Made by a program: the position numbers and the translations under genes. Below the pieces are notes generated by a model. The model saw nothing but the letters and a program-made list of their open reading frames with translations, was not told the DNA's origin and searched no databases. A stretch of 64,000 nt of DNA, taken from contig KN880473.1 in the NCBI GenBank assembly GCA_000934385.1, positions 78,060 through 142,059 on the forward strand, read 5' to 3'. Source of the stretch: Cylindrobasidium torrendii FP15055 ss-10 (Eukaryota; Basidiomycota; Agaricomycetes; Agaricales; Physalacriaceae). Position 1 is the stretch's first letter. The number at the start of each line of letters is the position of its first letter. Positions 1 to 10,738 of the stretch are shown here, piece after piece.

Positions 1-343
1 ACTAACCATTTTTTGTTATCAATACACACACATACATAAGGTAGGGTATACTGTTTGCTTGCTATTTGTAGTTGTACAGAGGAAGGACGAAGAGAAGGAA
101 AAGGATTCAATGTGATATATGGCTTGACCGTCTGCGTTGTGTGCGTGCGAGAGAATTGTGGGTACACTTCTAGCTCACTGGAAGCATCTTGTTGAGAAGT
201 TGTTCACAAAAGGACTGGTGAGCCACGCAGCTTCATTCACGTCTCAAGTCCACTGGCTAAGGTCTGCGTTACTATTGACAATATTTTAACCAGACCAAAA
301 TTCAAAAACACGGATTCCGCCATCTAACATCCAATGCTCTCCT
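1..343. other. No gene seen
   Basis: No supported reading frame or RNA gene. The right part is probably the 3' untranslated region of the minus-strand GST gene that ends at 344. Confidence 0.5.
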
Positions 344-1301
344 CTACTGGGCAGCCAGCCTGCTCCTCGCCGCACTCGTAATCGCATCCTACAATCACAG
401 TTAGCCTCAATCGTCCCCATCGAGAATAGAAGAATCAACTCACTGGCCACCACGTCGCCTTGAAGCTCTCCCTGTCCTTCAACAAATCAAAGTAGTCCCA
501 GAATGGCTTGTATTTGGCATCGGCTTTGACCTCTGCGATGAACTTGCTTGTTCTCGGCGCCTCAGCCTTCGTCAAGTCCTCCGCCAGGAGGAGTTCAGCG
601 CGCGCAATGAACGGCACGACTGCAGCGTCCGCAATAGTGAACTCATCGCTCACAGCGTACTTCTTTCCTTCCAGCTTGCGCGCCTGGATGACCGTGTCCA
701 GCGCCGCTCTGAGTTTGTCTTCCGCGCCTTCTTCGCCACGGAAAAGGAGCGCGATATACGCAGGGATAAACGTATTCGAGAATGATTCAATGAATAGGCG
801 CGCTTTGGCGAGCACGATGGGGTCTTTGGGGATGAGCGTCGACGATTCGGGGAAGAGCTCTGGGATCAGCTGCAGGAGCACCAGCGACTCAGGAATCTTG
901 ATGGACTCTGGAGACGGTTCATCAGGCGGGACGTCGGGCCCGCCATAAGCAAGTGCAGGAACCTACACACATGATTTAGAGAATGAAAAATCAACGGTAT
1001 GGGCAGTACGCGCACTTTGCTAGCTGGGTTCACTTGTGGCGCGTACCACTCTGGCTTGTTGGACAAGTCAATCTCGTAGCGTTTGAAATCCGCGCCAACT
1101 TCAGCGAGGGCGATTTCGGCCTACAGCTACTTCAGCATCCGAGGATACATACCACGGTAAAAGGTCAAGACGTACGCGCTGAGCAAAGGGACAGACTTTG
1201 GCGGTGTATAAGGTTAACTGGGGCATAGTCGTGGTGGAGATGTGCCGTGAGATTGGAGAGGAGATTCGATGAACAAGGGAGCGAAGCATTATTTTAGACA
1301 T
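344..1301 (-). CDS. Glutathione S-transferase, 4 exons
   Basis: Soluble GST of the thioredoxin-fold plus alpha-helical type, expected to conjugate glutathione to electrophiles or act as a thiol transferase. Exons 1301-1176, 1120-1016, 962-444 and 388-344 join in frame to 264 aa. The N-terminal domain reads YTAKVCPFAQRAEIALAEVG with a Cys-Pro-Phe active-site-like motif and then NPASKVPAL, the cis-proline segment; the C-terminal part (DEFTIADAAVVPF) is the GST-C helical core. The frame could stop at 435, but that stop lies inside a good GTGAGT intron, and splicing it gives a different tail ending at 344. Two starts are possible: ATG 1301 adds about 25 residues rich in Arg/Ser that resemble a mitochondrial presequence, while ATG 1226 starts right at the GST fold. 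The family call is firm; the start and substrate are not. Confidence 0.88.
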
Positions 1302-1713
1302 CTCGTCATGAAGGGCTTAAATACCTGATCGAAGCGAGACTGGTACGCGTAAGCATGGCGCTATGCTTTACTAAGATCCATCATAAACCAGTCACACGCC
1401 CGTACTAATGGACAGAATGTAACTTTGCGTAGCGAATCGCGTTCTCGAAGAAAACGATCTGAAGAGCCTTTGGACTTTAGCTATTGCCTAGCTATTGCAG
1501 CCAATGTGGTTATTGACCTCGTAAACTACACCTTGTTCCGCATTTGGGTGCATCAATGACGATTTGATCGAGTTTCGCGTTTTGCCTGTTGCCACCATCT
1601 TGCACCATTGACGGTCATTCTGAAAGACGACTAAACGAGCGGTATGAAATATTCCTGTTGGAACACATGCTATATTTAATGATGGAGAAAACAGCCATTC
1701 GTCTATCTCTATC
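1302..1713. other. Divergent promoter region
   Basis: About 410 bp between the start of the GST gene (minus) and the MYND gene (plus). No coding signal; it presumably holds both promoters. Confidence 0.5.
1316..1323 (-). promoter_or_regulatory. TATA-like box of GST gene
   Basis: TATTTAAG on the minus strand lies only about 15 bp above the upstream ATG (1301) but about 90 bp above the second ATG (1226). If it is the real TATA element, transcripts may start below the first ATG, favouring the shorter cytosolic form. Confidence 0.3.
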
Positions 1714-3612
1714 ATGTCCCAAGACAGCAAAATGGTGCTGATTACTTTCGACACCATGTTGACCGGCATACTCGACGTTATGTCTTCGACGCCCCTTGCA
1801 TGGCCTGACGAGCCGTTTGTCGACACCCCTCCAAGAATGGCGCGCGCAGCGAGCATATGCGCCAAGATGCTCAAGCTTATCCTCTGGGAATCTACAAAAG
1901 ACATGTCGCTGCCCCTATCCCTGTGCACCAAATTTTCAAAAGTTCGCACAATGGCTTGGCCCTACGTCGAGTTTCTTGCGGACTATGTGGTCGTCAATGG
2001 ACTGGCTCGCTCGCAAGACGCACTGGATTTCCGACTGTCCACCCAAACCTTGGTCGCCAATGTTATAGTCGGCTTCATGATGCAGGCCGCCAGGGAGTGC
2101 TATTGTGGTCAGGGCGTGAGATGCGCGGCGCACGATATGAGCCTCGTCGAGGGCTTCACCCGATGGGCACTGAGGCATTGGTTTTTCACCGTGCTCTCTG
2201 GTGATAACCCAGAGGCGCTCGAGGAGAGTTCAGACGCACTCGTGCTACTCGCTGACGTTCATCACAATGCTACCAACCAACCTGGGTTTGCGCGCGCGGT
2301 ACAGGAGCAGTTCGGCGACAACGTACAAGAGGCCGTGGATGTCGTCCGTAAACATCTCCATAATTGTTTGGAGGCTGCGGTTATCAAGGACCATCTGGTG
2401 GCGTTTCCCATCTTAGTTTTGCAAGGCGGAGCTGTACATAGCTTGCTGCCTGCCATCATACGCGGATCCACTGTCGACACGGCTGTCTTCGCGTTCCAGC
2501 AAATGTCGAAGCAGCGAAACACAAAGGAACTGGACGAACCATGTCGACGTTGTGTTACGCTTCTCATGAACATGGTTAGATTTCGAGGCCTCGCGGGAGT
2601 CCTAGAGATGTTGAATGCCAAAATCTTACGGGCAATTGTCACTGATGTGAAACGAAATCGTAGGCCTATGGCAGACACAGCAGAGCTGATTATATCCGTT
2701 CGCCCATTTTTATGGTATCCGTCTGTGTTCAAAAAAGTGGCCAAGCAATGCGCAGGCTTGTCCGACGTTGACAAAGCTTCGATAAAACTCTACCATCCTG
2801 AACTCGCAGATGCTTTGATCAAGTTTGCTCAGTCCGCCACTGTGTTAGATCGAAGGTTCCGCACACTTGACTCTACCAATTTGAGGGCCACTTGCTGCTA
2901 CGAAAAGGTATGTACTGCGCAACATTATTGTATATGAGCTCTTTTGACAGATCGCCAGTGCTCCGAGGTCTGCTTTATACAAGCCACAAAGACGTGTAGC
3001 GCATGCAAAATTCCATTCTATTGCTCGCAAAATTGCCAGAAGCTGGCATGGCATGCATATCACCGAGGCGAATGCAGGAGTGACCAAGAATTTAGAAAGG
3101 GTGACTTTTCTTGAAAAGCTTGACATGTATCGCATGCTTATACTGTTGTTACAGCTGGTCTCCCTGGATATGTCCGCATGCTCGAATCCGCTGGCGGTCG
3201 CATCGCTCTTCAGAGCAGCAAATTCCTTGGAGAACTCTCTCAGAATGCCTCCGTCGTACGCGCCATCCACGCGTCGACTAGCCAGTACCCTCTCCAAGTC
3301 ATCGTCGAGCCCCAAGCTTCCAACGATTTACTGCCGCCGGGGTCCAAATGGGAGGATGCCGCTGCAAGGATATTGATGATCAGTACTTGGGAAGAGGAGA
3401 TGAAGAACCGCCGTGTCTTTGAATACCTCGATGAGCTGCATCCTGCGCTTTGCCGTGCATACATCGCAGAGAGGAGAAAGGGGACGCGCGACGTGCAGGT
3501 CTTTGTGCGTGTACCGCGTGGAGAGTATGAGCCAGAGCTGGCGCCAATGATACTTGATGTTGCTGTCCCGACGCAAATGGTATGCCCTCGGGTGGGTTGT
3601 TTTCATCTGTGA
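1714..3612 (+). CDS. MYND zinc-finger domain protein, 3 exons
   Basis: A 601-aa protein with a long helical N-terminal region (about 390 residues, no domain recognised) followed by a MYND-type zinc finger. Exons 1714-2911, 2951-3100 and 3155-3612 keep frame. The finger in exon 2 shows C-x3-C, then TCSACK, FYCSQNCQ, W-x2-H and a final Cys (HRGEC), the usual MYND spacing. MYND fingers bind proline-rich partner peptides; in Agaricomycetes such proteins form a large family of unknown role, with the finger followed by a short C-terminal domain as here. The first donor could also be 4 nt upstream at 2908, but only GTACTG at 2912 keeps the finger in frame. No catalytic domain is visible. Confidence 0.8.
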
Positions 3613-3922
3613 TACGCTACAGTTGTCCTACTTATAGTCGCCATGCGGTTGATACCTCATTCCAATATCATATTCGCATATATTTATTGTGGTGACACTA
3701 CCTACATAGTTTGACTGTTGTTGTGGGTGTACAATGCGATTGAGTACTGTATGGGCATTCTTTTAGCACCGCTTCAGAAATACCCAGGAAGCCATTCGGG
3801 CAAAACATGAAGTGATTCTGTCATTTTCATAAGCCAAATACTACAACAATGATTGCGAATAGTCTAGGGTGTAAGATTATAGATAATTCTAATGCATATG
3901 TGCTACGAAGGTCTGAAGTCAT
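3613..3922. other. Convergent intergenic gap
   Basis: About 310 bp between two convergent genes; probably the two 3' untranslated regions. Nothing else seen. Confidence 0.5.
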
Positions 3923-4917
3923 TTACTCGTTCTCAGCGGTGATGGTCTGACCACCGTCAACCAAGATGGATGCGCCAATCATGTAAGAGTTCCTGCGTTT
4001 GAGGTTAGTCCACAGTCCGTGTACTGAAAAGAATGATAGGAGACTCACCTAGGGGAAGAAAGAAGAACAATGGCATCCGCAATCTCCTTAGGCTCCGCAA
4101 ACCTGTGAAGTGTGTTCGCGTCCAAGATCTTCTGAGCGCCCTCCGGCGACGCTCCAGGGAAAGTTGCCAGTCCGGGGGTCATGGTGTACCCTGGCAGAAC
4201 AGCGTTGATGCGAATTCCATCGTGACCGTGGTCCTGCGCCGCCGCCTTCGTCAATCCGTTCGATGCGAACTTGGTGTGGGTGTACGCTGCACCGCCGGGC
4301 ACGGCAATGACTGCAGCAGCAGAGGACAGGTTGATGATGCTGCCGCGCTCAGCAGGGCGTGTGGCAGAGGTCAGAGGGGTGGAAAGACGCTCTTGCTTCT
4401 CCATGGCCTTGATTTGGTATTTGTTCAGGTAGAAGACACCGTTGATGTTGATGTTCTGGATGCCGAGCCACTCGCCAGCGGGCGTGTCCGCGAATTTCTT
4501 GCGCTCACGGCCAAAAGACTGTTCTTCGGGTCAGAATGAGCGAGACGAACGAAGAGAGGACGTACGCCAGCAACATTGGCACAGTAGTCAATACGACCGA
4601 ACCGAGCGACGGCAGCGTCGACGAATGTCTTGACACCCTCTTCATTGCTCATATCGACCTTGATGGCTATGCTCTCAAATTGTGCATTGTCTGCGACGCC
4701 CTTGGCTTCCTCTGCAGTCTGCTTCGCGGACTCCTCGTTGATGTCGGCGCACACCAATGCCCGAACACCTGCCTCAGCGAAGGAGAGGGCGGTAGCCTTG
4801 CCCATTCCCTGGCCTAAAAAGCCATATGTTAGCCATGGTCATCAGGGTCTGCGATGACAGAGGCGTACCGGCACCGACGACAACAGCGACACCGTGAAGA
4901 TAGAGGTCGAATCCCAT
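3923..4917 (-). CDS. Short-chain dehydrogenase/reductase, 4 exons
   Basis: Classical SDR, an NAD(P)-dependent oxidoreductase with Rossmann fold, 278 aa. Exons 4917-4869, 4813-4566, 4518-4049 and 3992-3923 join in frame. The cofactor motif GAGQGMGKAT is split by intron 1. CADIN follows at the end of beta-2, CANVAG is the NAG-like segment, INLSS carries the catalytic Ser and YTHTK the catalytic Tyr and Lys; NAVLPGYTMTPG is the usual C-terminal cofactor loop and LVDGGQTI the C-terminal signature of FabG-like SDRs. The substrate cannot be told from sequence. It converges with the MYND gene. The gene before the start has no obvious TATA box. Confidence 0.9.
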
Positions 4918-5971
4918 TATGAGTGATGTAGAGCGAGGTAGAAAAGTAGGGGAGGAGTGGATAGCAAATCCGCTCTAGACTAGCGTTGCATTTAAAGGAG
5001 ATGGACTCGAACCACCGCATCCTAAACAGGGTAAGCGAAGGCGTAGGCGGGCGTCGATGATCTGCAGATCCATCACCGGCGCAAGCGTTTCTTCAGGGAA
5101 CTTACCCGGCTTTCGAGAGGACCATCTGGGTGCATTGAACTTCAGAAAGGCTCAGAGATTCTTGTAGACTGAAATTAGCCGCGTAAGACACATGGGACCA
5201 CACATAATCCCTGCATCGTCTACAGCTTCAGGCCCATCTGAACTGTTCACACCCCAGACTCACACGGCAAGCTAACCACCACCTGCGTAAATCCTGCGGC
5301 AGGGCACTGTGATACTGGAGTGGCATTCGTAGATTGTCTCCGGCCGGAGTCATAGCAAATTCCTTGGTGGACAACCTATGGAATGGTTGGACCTCAATGC
5401 CTCGTCGACATCACTAGTGGGCTCCAGGTGGATTCCTGCATCGTGCTTTCAGGTTGGTCACGCCTGCAAAAGTAATGTGCATTACCATCGCAAACCCACT
5501 GCCGACAGACGTACCGCAGAGTAGTTAGCATGGAACCGTTCCCGCGTCGTCCAATGATGTCGATAGGAATGTTCCTCCTCGTAAGAAGAAGCTTGACAAG
5601 AGTGTAAGTATCGCGGTGTCAACGAAACTTGAGGAACGCATGTTGACGTCCAGTGCGTGCGTGATCCCATCCTGACCCCATCGCAGTCACAAGCACGAAG
5701 TCTGGAGGCGGATGACTGTAAGCAATACGGAAGAAATGAACAACTACCTGCTATCCAGCGAAGAGGCCGGGGAAGGATATAAATTATTTGATTACATGCC
5801 TACGATACACAGACGAATTACCGGACGTGAATAATCGCGAGGGAATATACAACAGATATATTAGGCGGACGGAGATACTTACAGGATGCAGGAGGATAAC
5901 TGGAACAACACGATATAAGCACCAGAGACACACGAGTCCCAAAAGAATGGAAAGAGAAAGACGATAGCTCG
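4918..5971. other. Intergenic region, no gene supported
   Basis: About 1 kb with only short chance frames. It contains the SDR promoter and the 3' flank of the GATA gene. A stretch near 5010 (minus strand GGTTCGAGTCC) resembles a tRNA T-arm, but no matching acceptor or D-arm was found. Confidence 0.5.
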
Positions 5972-6956
5972 TCAAGGATGTTCGTCCTCTTCATCGCAGA
6001 CACTACTGTCGTCGCTAGGCTGGTCTTTGGAGTTGACCTTGGGTGACTTGGTCCGTTTTTTCATCAATTTGGCGTATACCAATCCACAAGCATTGCAAAG
6101 CGTGCGTGGGCCCATCGGTCCGCGGCGCCATTCCGGGGTGGAGGTTGCGTCGCACCCAAGGCAGACCTGGGGGAGCTTCGTGATGCCGTTCTCGTCGGTG
6201 TGGGCGGCAACGATGGCGGCAGCAATTGCTTCTGCCTCCTGGAGTTGGTCTTTCGCGACCTTGGCCATAGACATAGCCCTTTGTCTCTCTGCTTCCCGCT
6301 CCGCCTCGGCCGCCGCGACTGCTTCTGCCTCTGCTGCCTCGCGCCGTCGCTGCTCACGCTCCTCATGCAGCCGGCGCTCGCGTTCTCTTTCCTCTGCGCG
6401 TTCCCTCTCAAGCTGGGCGCGCTCGGCGGCTTCTGCTCGTTCTCTCTGGCGGATGTTCTCCTTGTCGCGCTCGATTTCGCTGCCGAGAAGCCGCGCACTG
6501 TAGGACGCCGTTTCCCAGAGCTTGTCTATTGGTAGGGAGCTCAGATCTTGCGGCTTGACCGAGTCCAGGATGTATTTGTAGGATTCTACCAGCTGGCATA
6601 GCGGTCAAAGCGCTGGACGCTGTTCGGCAGCGTGACAGACGCACCTTGGAGAAGTCTATGGACGACGGCAAGCTCGGCGGCGGGAGTTCGTGCTGCCGAC
6701 GTGACGCAGTAGGGGACACGTCAGGCGACGGTTCTGGCGACGGCTGGCGGTAGGTTGGTGGTGATGGTTCCGGTGGGGAGGTATACCGTCGCTCTTCGGG
6801 AGTAGGTTGCCAGTATGTGGTGTGTGTATGTTGCGGTTGTTGCTGCTGCTGCTGATGCTGGAAAGAGTAGCCGTACGCTGGCGCTGGAGGCGACCCCGCC
6901 GCCGCATATGGGTGATCCGCCGCATATGGGTGATACTCGTAGCCCGAATGATACAT
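5972..6956 (-). CDS. GATA-type zinc-finger transcription factor, NsdD-like, 2 exons
   Basis: A 310-aa transcription factor. Exon 1 (6956-6645) is rich in Tyr, Pro, Gln and His, with a Q-rich run and PEPSP repeats typical of activation regions. Exon 2 (6592-5972) starts at an acceptor 7 nt before a second AG because only that site keeps frame. It encodes a long Arg/Glu/Ala-rich helix (about residues 140-235), likely a coiled coil, and then one GATA finger: CLGC, then [18 protein letters not shown], then [11 protein letters not shown]. This finger and its C-terminal basic tail are closest by eye to the NsdD/sexual-development group of fungal GATA factors; that placement is an inference. An in-frame upstream ATG at 7016 could extend the N terminus by 20 residues. 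A short acidic tail ends the protein. Confidence 0.88.
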
Positions 6957-7204
6957 GAACAATGTTTCGACACACAAGTACAAACAAACGGAAGCTTTCA
7001 ATTTTCGGAGATCCAACGCCAGGGTCGCGATCGCGTCCTCGGGACGGAGATCTCATCTGAGCGGGTACATTGGAATAGACTAGATATGTACCTAGAGTAT
7101 TGAAAGGACAGCGTATCTGCTCCCACAGACCCTCATAATCATGAACATAGAATAGAATACAAGATAACGTGTGTCGTATTACAATGATCATACATAGCAA
7201 TGGC

Positions 7205-7707
7205 CTAGTTATCAATGAAGGGAATATTGGTCACAGGTATGAGCAGAGTGGCAGATGGGTCGATGAAGTTCCCTTCATCAGCAGCCCGGGCCTTCGCCGC
7301 GCGCTCGTCACTAAAGACCTAGTAGAGCACCATGTTGACCGTGACTGACTTAGTGGACCGTAAGACTTACCTTGAACAAGTCGTCCCAGGAAGCTGCTTC
7401 CATTAAAGCAACACCATCCCACTGCTCAGTCGTCTTCGCCCCGAGCTGAGAAAATCGGGCATTGATTTCATCATGTACATGCATCTGCAATCCAATGATA
7501 AATAAATCAGTGAGGATAGACCTTAAAAGTGCAACGCACCTGATGGAACTTTAGCAATCCTGGCTCAGGCATGAATTCAGCCATCATTGGGCTATGCTTC
7601 TTCCACCAATACTCGCAGAAGTCCGCCCTCGACATTCCTTCCTTGCGCTTGACGAGCACAAGAATGCGCGCGCGCTCTGATTTCGAAGGCACAGTGATGT
7701 TAGCCAT
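7205..7707 (-). CDS. EthD-like dimeric alpha-beta barrel protein, 3 exons
   Basis: A small 131-aa protein in three exons (7707-7540, 7484-7371, 7318-7205). The first exon has the EthD-domain opening, a beta strand ILVLVKRKEG followed by S-x-x-F-x-x-x-W--KHSPMM, and the last exon ends with a strand and short tail. EthD-domain proteins belong to the dimeric alpha/beta-barrel (ferredoxin-like) superfamily, which includes small monooxygenases, cyclases and decarboxylases of fungal polyketide or aromatic metabolism. No biosynthetic cluster is visible around it, so the reaction is unknown. The donor GTGCGT and the acceptor-side branch motifs are canonical. Confidence 0.75.
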
Positions 7708-8716
7708 GGTGATAGAGCAATATCGTGTTCTGCTGACCTCGCCTGAGTAATAGTACGAGTTAAGTATGAGACAACTGTTATACCCCCAGCAGACTTGACT
7801 CGGCAAAACGGGCAATACTCGTAATAAACATCGTCTTAAGTACACGACGACACGGCAAGGTAAGTGCTCGAGCTGTCACAGAGGCCGTAGAAATTCCAGA
7901 ATTTTGAAAACTCGACTCCGTGCAAGGAAGACATGCTCACTGGGCTCGCGAGATCGCAGGTTTCCCTCGTCAAAGCTCTAGAATTAATCGAAGCGTCATT
8001 CATCATTTGAAAGGAAAATAAATCAGACGCTAATAGATATAACATGCATTTTGGAGTTCGGGTGAGATGTATGAGTGTATCACAAGTGGACGGCAAGTGA
8101 GCCTCGGCGAGTGGCGCTCGATCGTTGTTGATTTCATCACCGGCGAAATTCGGCAGGCTCGCGCCCAACCATCAGTCACTCAGCTTGAGCTTGAACCGCA
8201 ACGGACACGATGGAATTGTAAAACGGCTGCGGAAAATAGCTTCCATACACATTGCTGCGATTTCTCCTCCTTCAACGATCGTGACTCAACTTAGTGCCCG
8301 GCTTAAATTCGCATATTCTTGAAGCAAACGCACAGCGCAGCAAGGACGGGTTGGCTTCCGGACTACGGACAATGAGAACGCGCAAGTAGACTTCGGAAAA
8401 CTGGATGTATGGCCCCTTTCAGGTAACTTCTCAAACCATGAAACGCATCATTTCCATGGCTGCACGGATCTGTCGGCAGGATAGCTGCTTTTGGAGATAC
8501 ACAAGACGTCGCAAACTCATTACTATCCATTGGCTATTCCCTTCGCACCCAATATCCGATTCTTTCTTACTCGAGACAGAGCCAAGTACTTGCGATGTGT
8601 GTCATTCCAAGACTAAATGGCCGTGTACAAAAGCAAGGCGCAAATTTGGCGTTCTCTATCCTCTCTTCACCCCTCACATCTTTCCTCTTACTATCTATCC
8701 GTTCATCTCGACAGCT
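7708..8716. other. Divergent promoter region, no gene supported
   Basis: About 1 kb between the EthD-like gene (minus) and the peroxidase gene (plus). The last 80 bp before the peroxidase ATG are pyrimidine-rich (CT-rich), as is common just upstream of fungal transcription starts. No convincing ORF. Confidence 0.5.
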
Positions 8717-9741
8717 ATGATGAGCTCTTCCTTCTCCTTCCTCGCGTTCGCAGCTGCAGTTGCTTTCTCTTCGAGTGTCGTGGCCTGGCCGACTGCGAGG
8801 GACGACCATGGTTTCCAAGAGCCTGGAGACAACGACGTCCGTAGCCCATGCCCAGGTCTGAACGCGTAGGCTTTCTACTCAATTTTCTGTTGATATCACT
8901 GCTGACAATGGTGCTCAGTCTAGCCAACCATGGGTACCTTCCTCGGGATGGCAAGAACATCACTATTCCCATTATGATGGACGCCGCCCTACGTGAGCAT
9001 GCCGCCCTTCTCATCAGTTTGCATACTAAGGGTGTACAGAGGGGTATAATATCCAGCCAGAGGTCATTCTCCTCGCCGCGAGAGTCAGTCTCATGACGTC
9101 GACTTACGCCTGGGATGCCTTCAGCCTCGAAGATATTCGACTGTAAGCTCTCCAACAAGTTCAAACATCGGCCGTACTCACACCCGTCGGCAGTCACGGA
9201 AACATTGAGCACGACGCGTCGCTATCCCGCATGGACGAGGCGCTCGGCAGCAACTGGGAGTTCAACGAGGACATTTACACGACTCTTGCCAACTCGAATC
9301 CCGGCGTCGACTACTACAATGCGTCGTCTGCGGGAGAGGTGCAGCGTCTCCGCCTTGAGCAATCCCTCCGTGACAACAACGCGACGCACAATACGCTCAG
9401 CGAGCTGACCATCCGTACCCGCGAGAGTGCGCTCTACCTCTCGGTTATGGGCGATCCCGAGACGGGCGTGGCTCCAAAGGAGTGCGTTTCCATTCGCGTT
9501 TCTTGACCACACCTTACTAATGTGCTTTTTGTTCAGATACGTCGATATCTTCTTCAGGGAGGAACGCCTGCCCATTGAGGAAGGTTGGAAGCGGTCGGAC
9601 GTCCCAATCAACGATGACCTGATCAATGCTGTCGAGAAGGTTATTCTGGACGCTTCCCAGTGGCCAGGACCCGTTGAAGGCCAATGTGCTTGGGTTAGGA
9701 CCGACCCTGGCGATGACCTCGACATTGTCGGCCCGCGTTAA
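8717..9741 (+). CDS. Secreted heme-thiolate peroxidase / unspecific peroxygenase, short type, 5 exons
   Basis: Chloroperoxidase-family heme enzyme, 272 aa. Exons 8717-8865, 8919-8992, 9040-9142, 9194-9481 and 9537-9741 join exactly. Residues 1 to about 21 form a signal peptide (SFLAFAAAVAFSSSVVA). The proximal heme-thiolate motif PCPGLNALANHGYLPRDG spans intron 1; its first Cys is the expected axial ligand. The distal acid-base motif IEHDAS (Glu-His-Asp) is of the kind found in unspecific peroxygenases rather than a plain peroxidase. Asn-x-Ser/Thr sites suggest glycosylation. The length fits the short-type (family I) enzymes, which use hydrogen peroxide to oxygenate alkanes, aromatics and lignin fragments outside the cell. 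Substrate preference is not predictable here. Both ATG codons at 8717 and 8720 could start it. Confidence 0.93.
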
Positions 9742-10017
9742 GGTAAACAGTGAGCTTGAAAGTGGGTCACGAATATTCAAGATATGGACAAGTCGGACAT
9801 TAGGTACATTTATCTATGGGTTTTGAGAATCATACTGGGAAACTGTCCCGCGCGATCTTCACGATTCTCCACAACGGGACTTCTACATCCGGGAGCCATC
9901 CCTCTAGAACACCAGGATACTGGATTGAGATAGTCGCTGTCCTGGAAGCGAGGTCGATTGCCACCAGTTTCCATAAGAAAATTGGTTTATCAGGTTGGCG
10001 TAGTTCGAAGAGCTTTC

Positions 10018-10738
10018 CTAGTACACAGGATTCGCTTTCGAGGAATTCGAGCTCAGCGTCCGAGTCAATGTCAGACGGACAAGAGTCGATGTCAGACAGA
10101 GATCCGAGTCTAACTCCGATTCGGATTCTTCTACTTCGAACGACGGGGGCGGGCAACCGTCGTTTGGAATACCCATTCGCTCACAGCGGGCCGCGTAGCT
10201 ATGGTATGAGTTTAGAACAACGCCAGCCCATGATGAATTTATAACGTACCGTTCCTCCCAATGCGCATCGTACAATGGCTTCACAAGTGGATTCCTGACT
10301 ACTGGACGATGCACCAGAAATTCGTAGGCAAGGCATGCGCCACCAAGCGCGCAGAATAAACGTGTAACTGCCCTGTTGCATCGTTCATCAGAACAGGGGG
10401 CTTTCAAAACACGAAACCACTCACATCTGGGGTGTGCTAGCTGGAATGGCCAACTTCGAATCGTACAGAGCGAGCACGTCGAGAGCCTCGCGCCAACCGT
10501 AGGCACTGAGGTCCTCTGGCCGAAGAGAGCCGCGGTTAACTGCAGAGGCTAGTTCGCCGATATCTTCGTCGTGCTCAAGGTCTTCCATGGCATTCATCAC
10601 AAGCTCGGGGTCAAAGTCTTGCACAGTAGCCCCCGGTGCCAAGGCGTGGTTGTGGAATGTGTAGTCCAAGAGACGCTCAACAAGTTCTCGGACGGTGAAA
10701 TGGTGGGGGCGGAGTGGGGTGTCAATGGTGATGGCCAT
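10018..10738 (-). CDS. Hypothetical protein, 3 exons, possible C-terminal frameshift
   Basis: Not recognised. Exons 10738-10425, 10372-10250 and 10198-10018 join to 205 aa. The N-terminal part (starting MAITIDTPLRPHHFTVRELV) is an alpha-helical, slightly acidic region; the second exon carries a hydrophobic stretch (FCALGGACLAYEFLV). The third exon becomes acidic (EVEESESELDSD), then turns into Thr/Leu/Ser-rich sequence and stops at 10018. In a second frame the acidic character continues (SDIDSDAELEFLESES) and stays open to 9830 with a globular-looking tail. The true end is therefore uncertain: frameshift, extra intron or chance. Confidence 0.55.

Noticed and set aside
4995..5030. Minus-strand GGTTCGAGTCC, like a tRNA T-arm
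   Set aside because: No matching 5' acceptor strand, D-arm or anticodon arm within tRNA distance.
8717..10738. A biosynthetic cluster joining EthD-like protein, peroxidase and SDR
   Set aside because: No backbone synthase or transporter is nearby and the genes are separated by unrelated ones.
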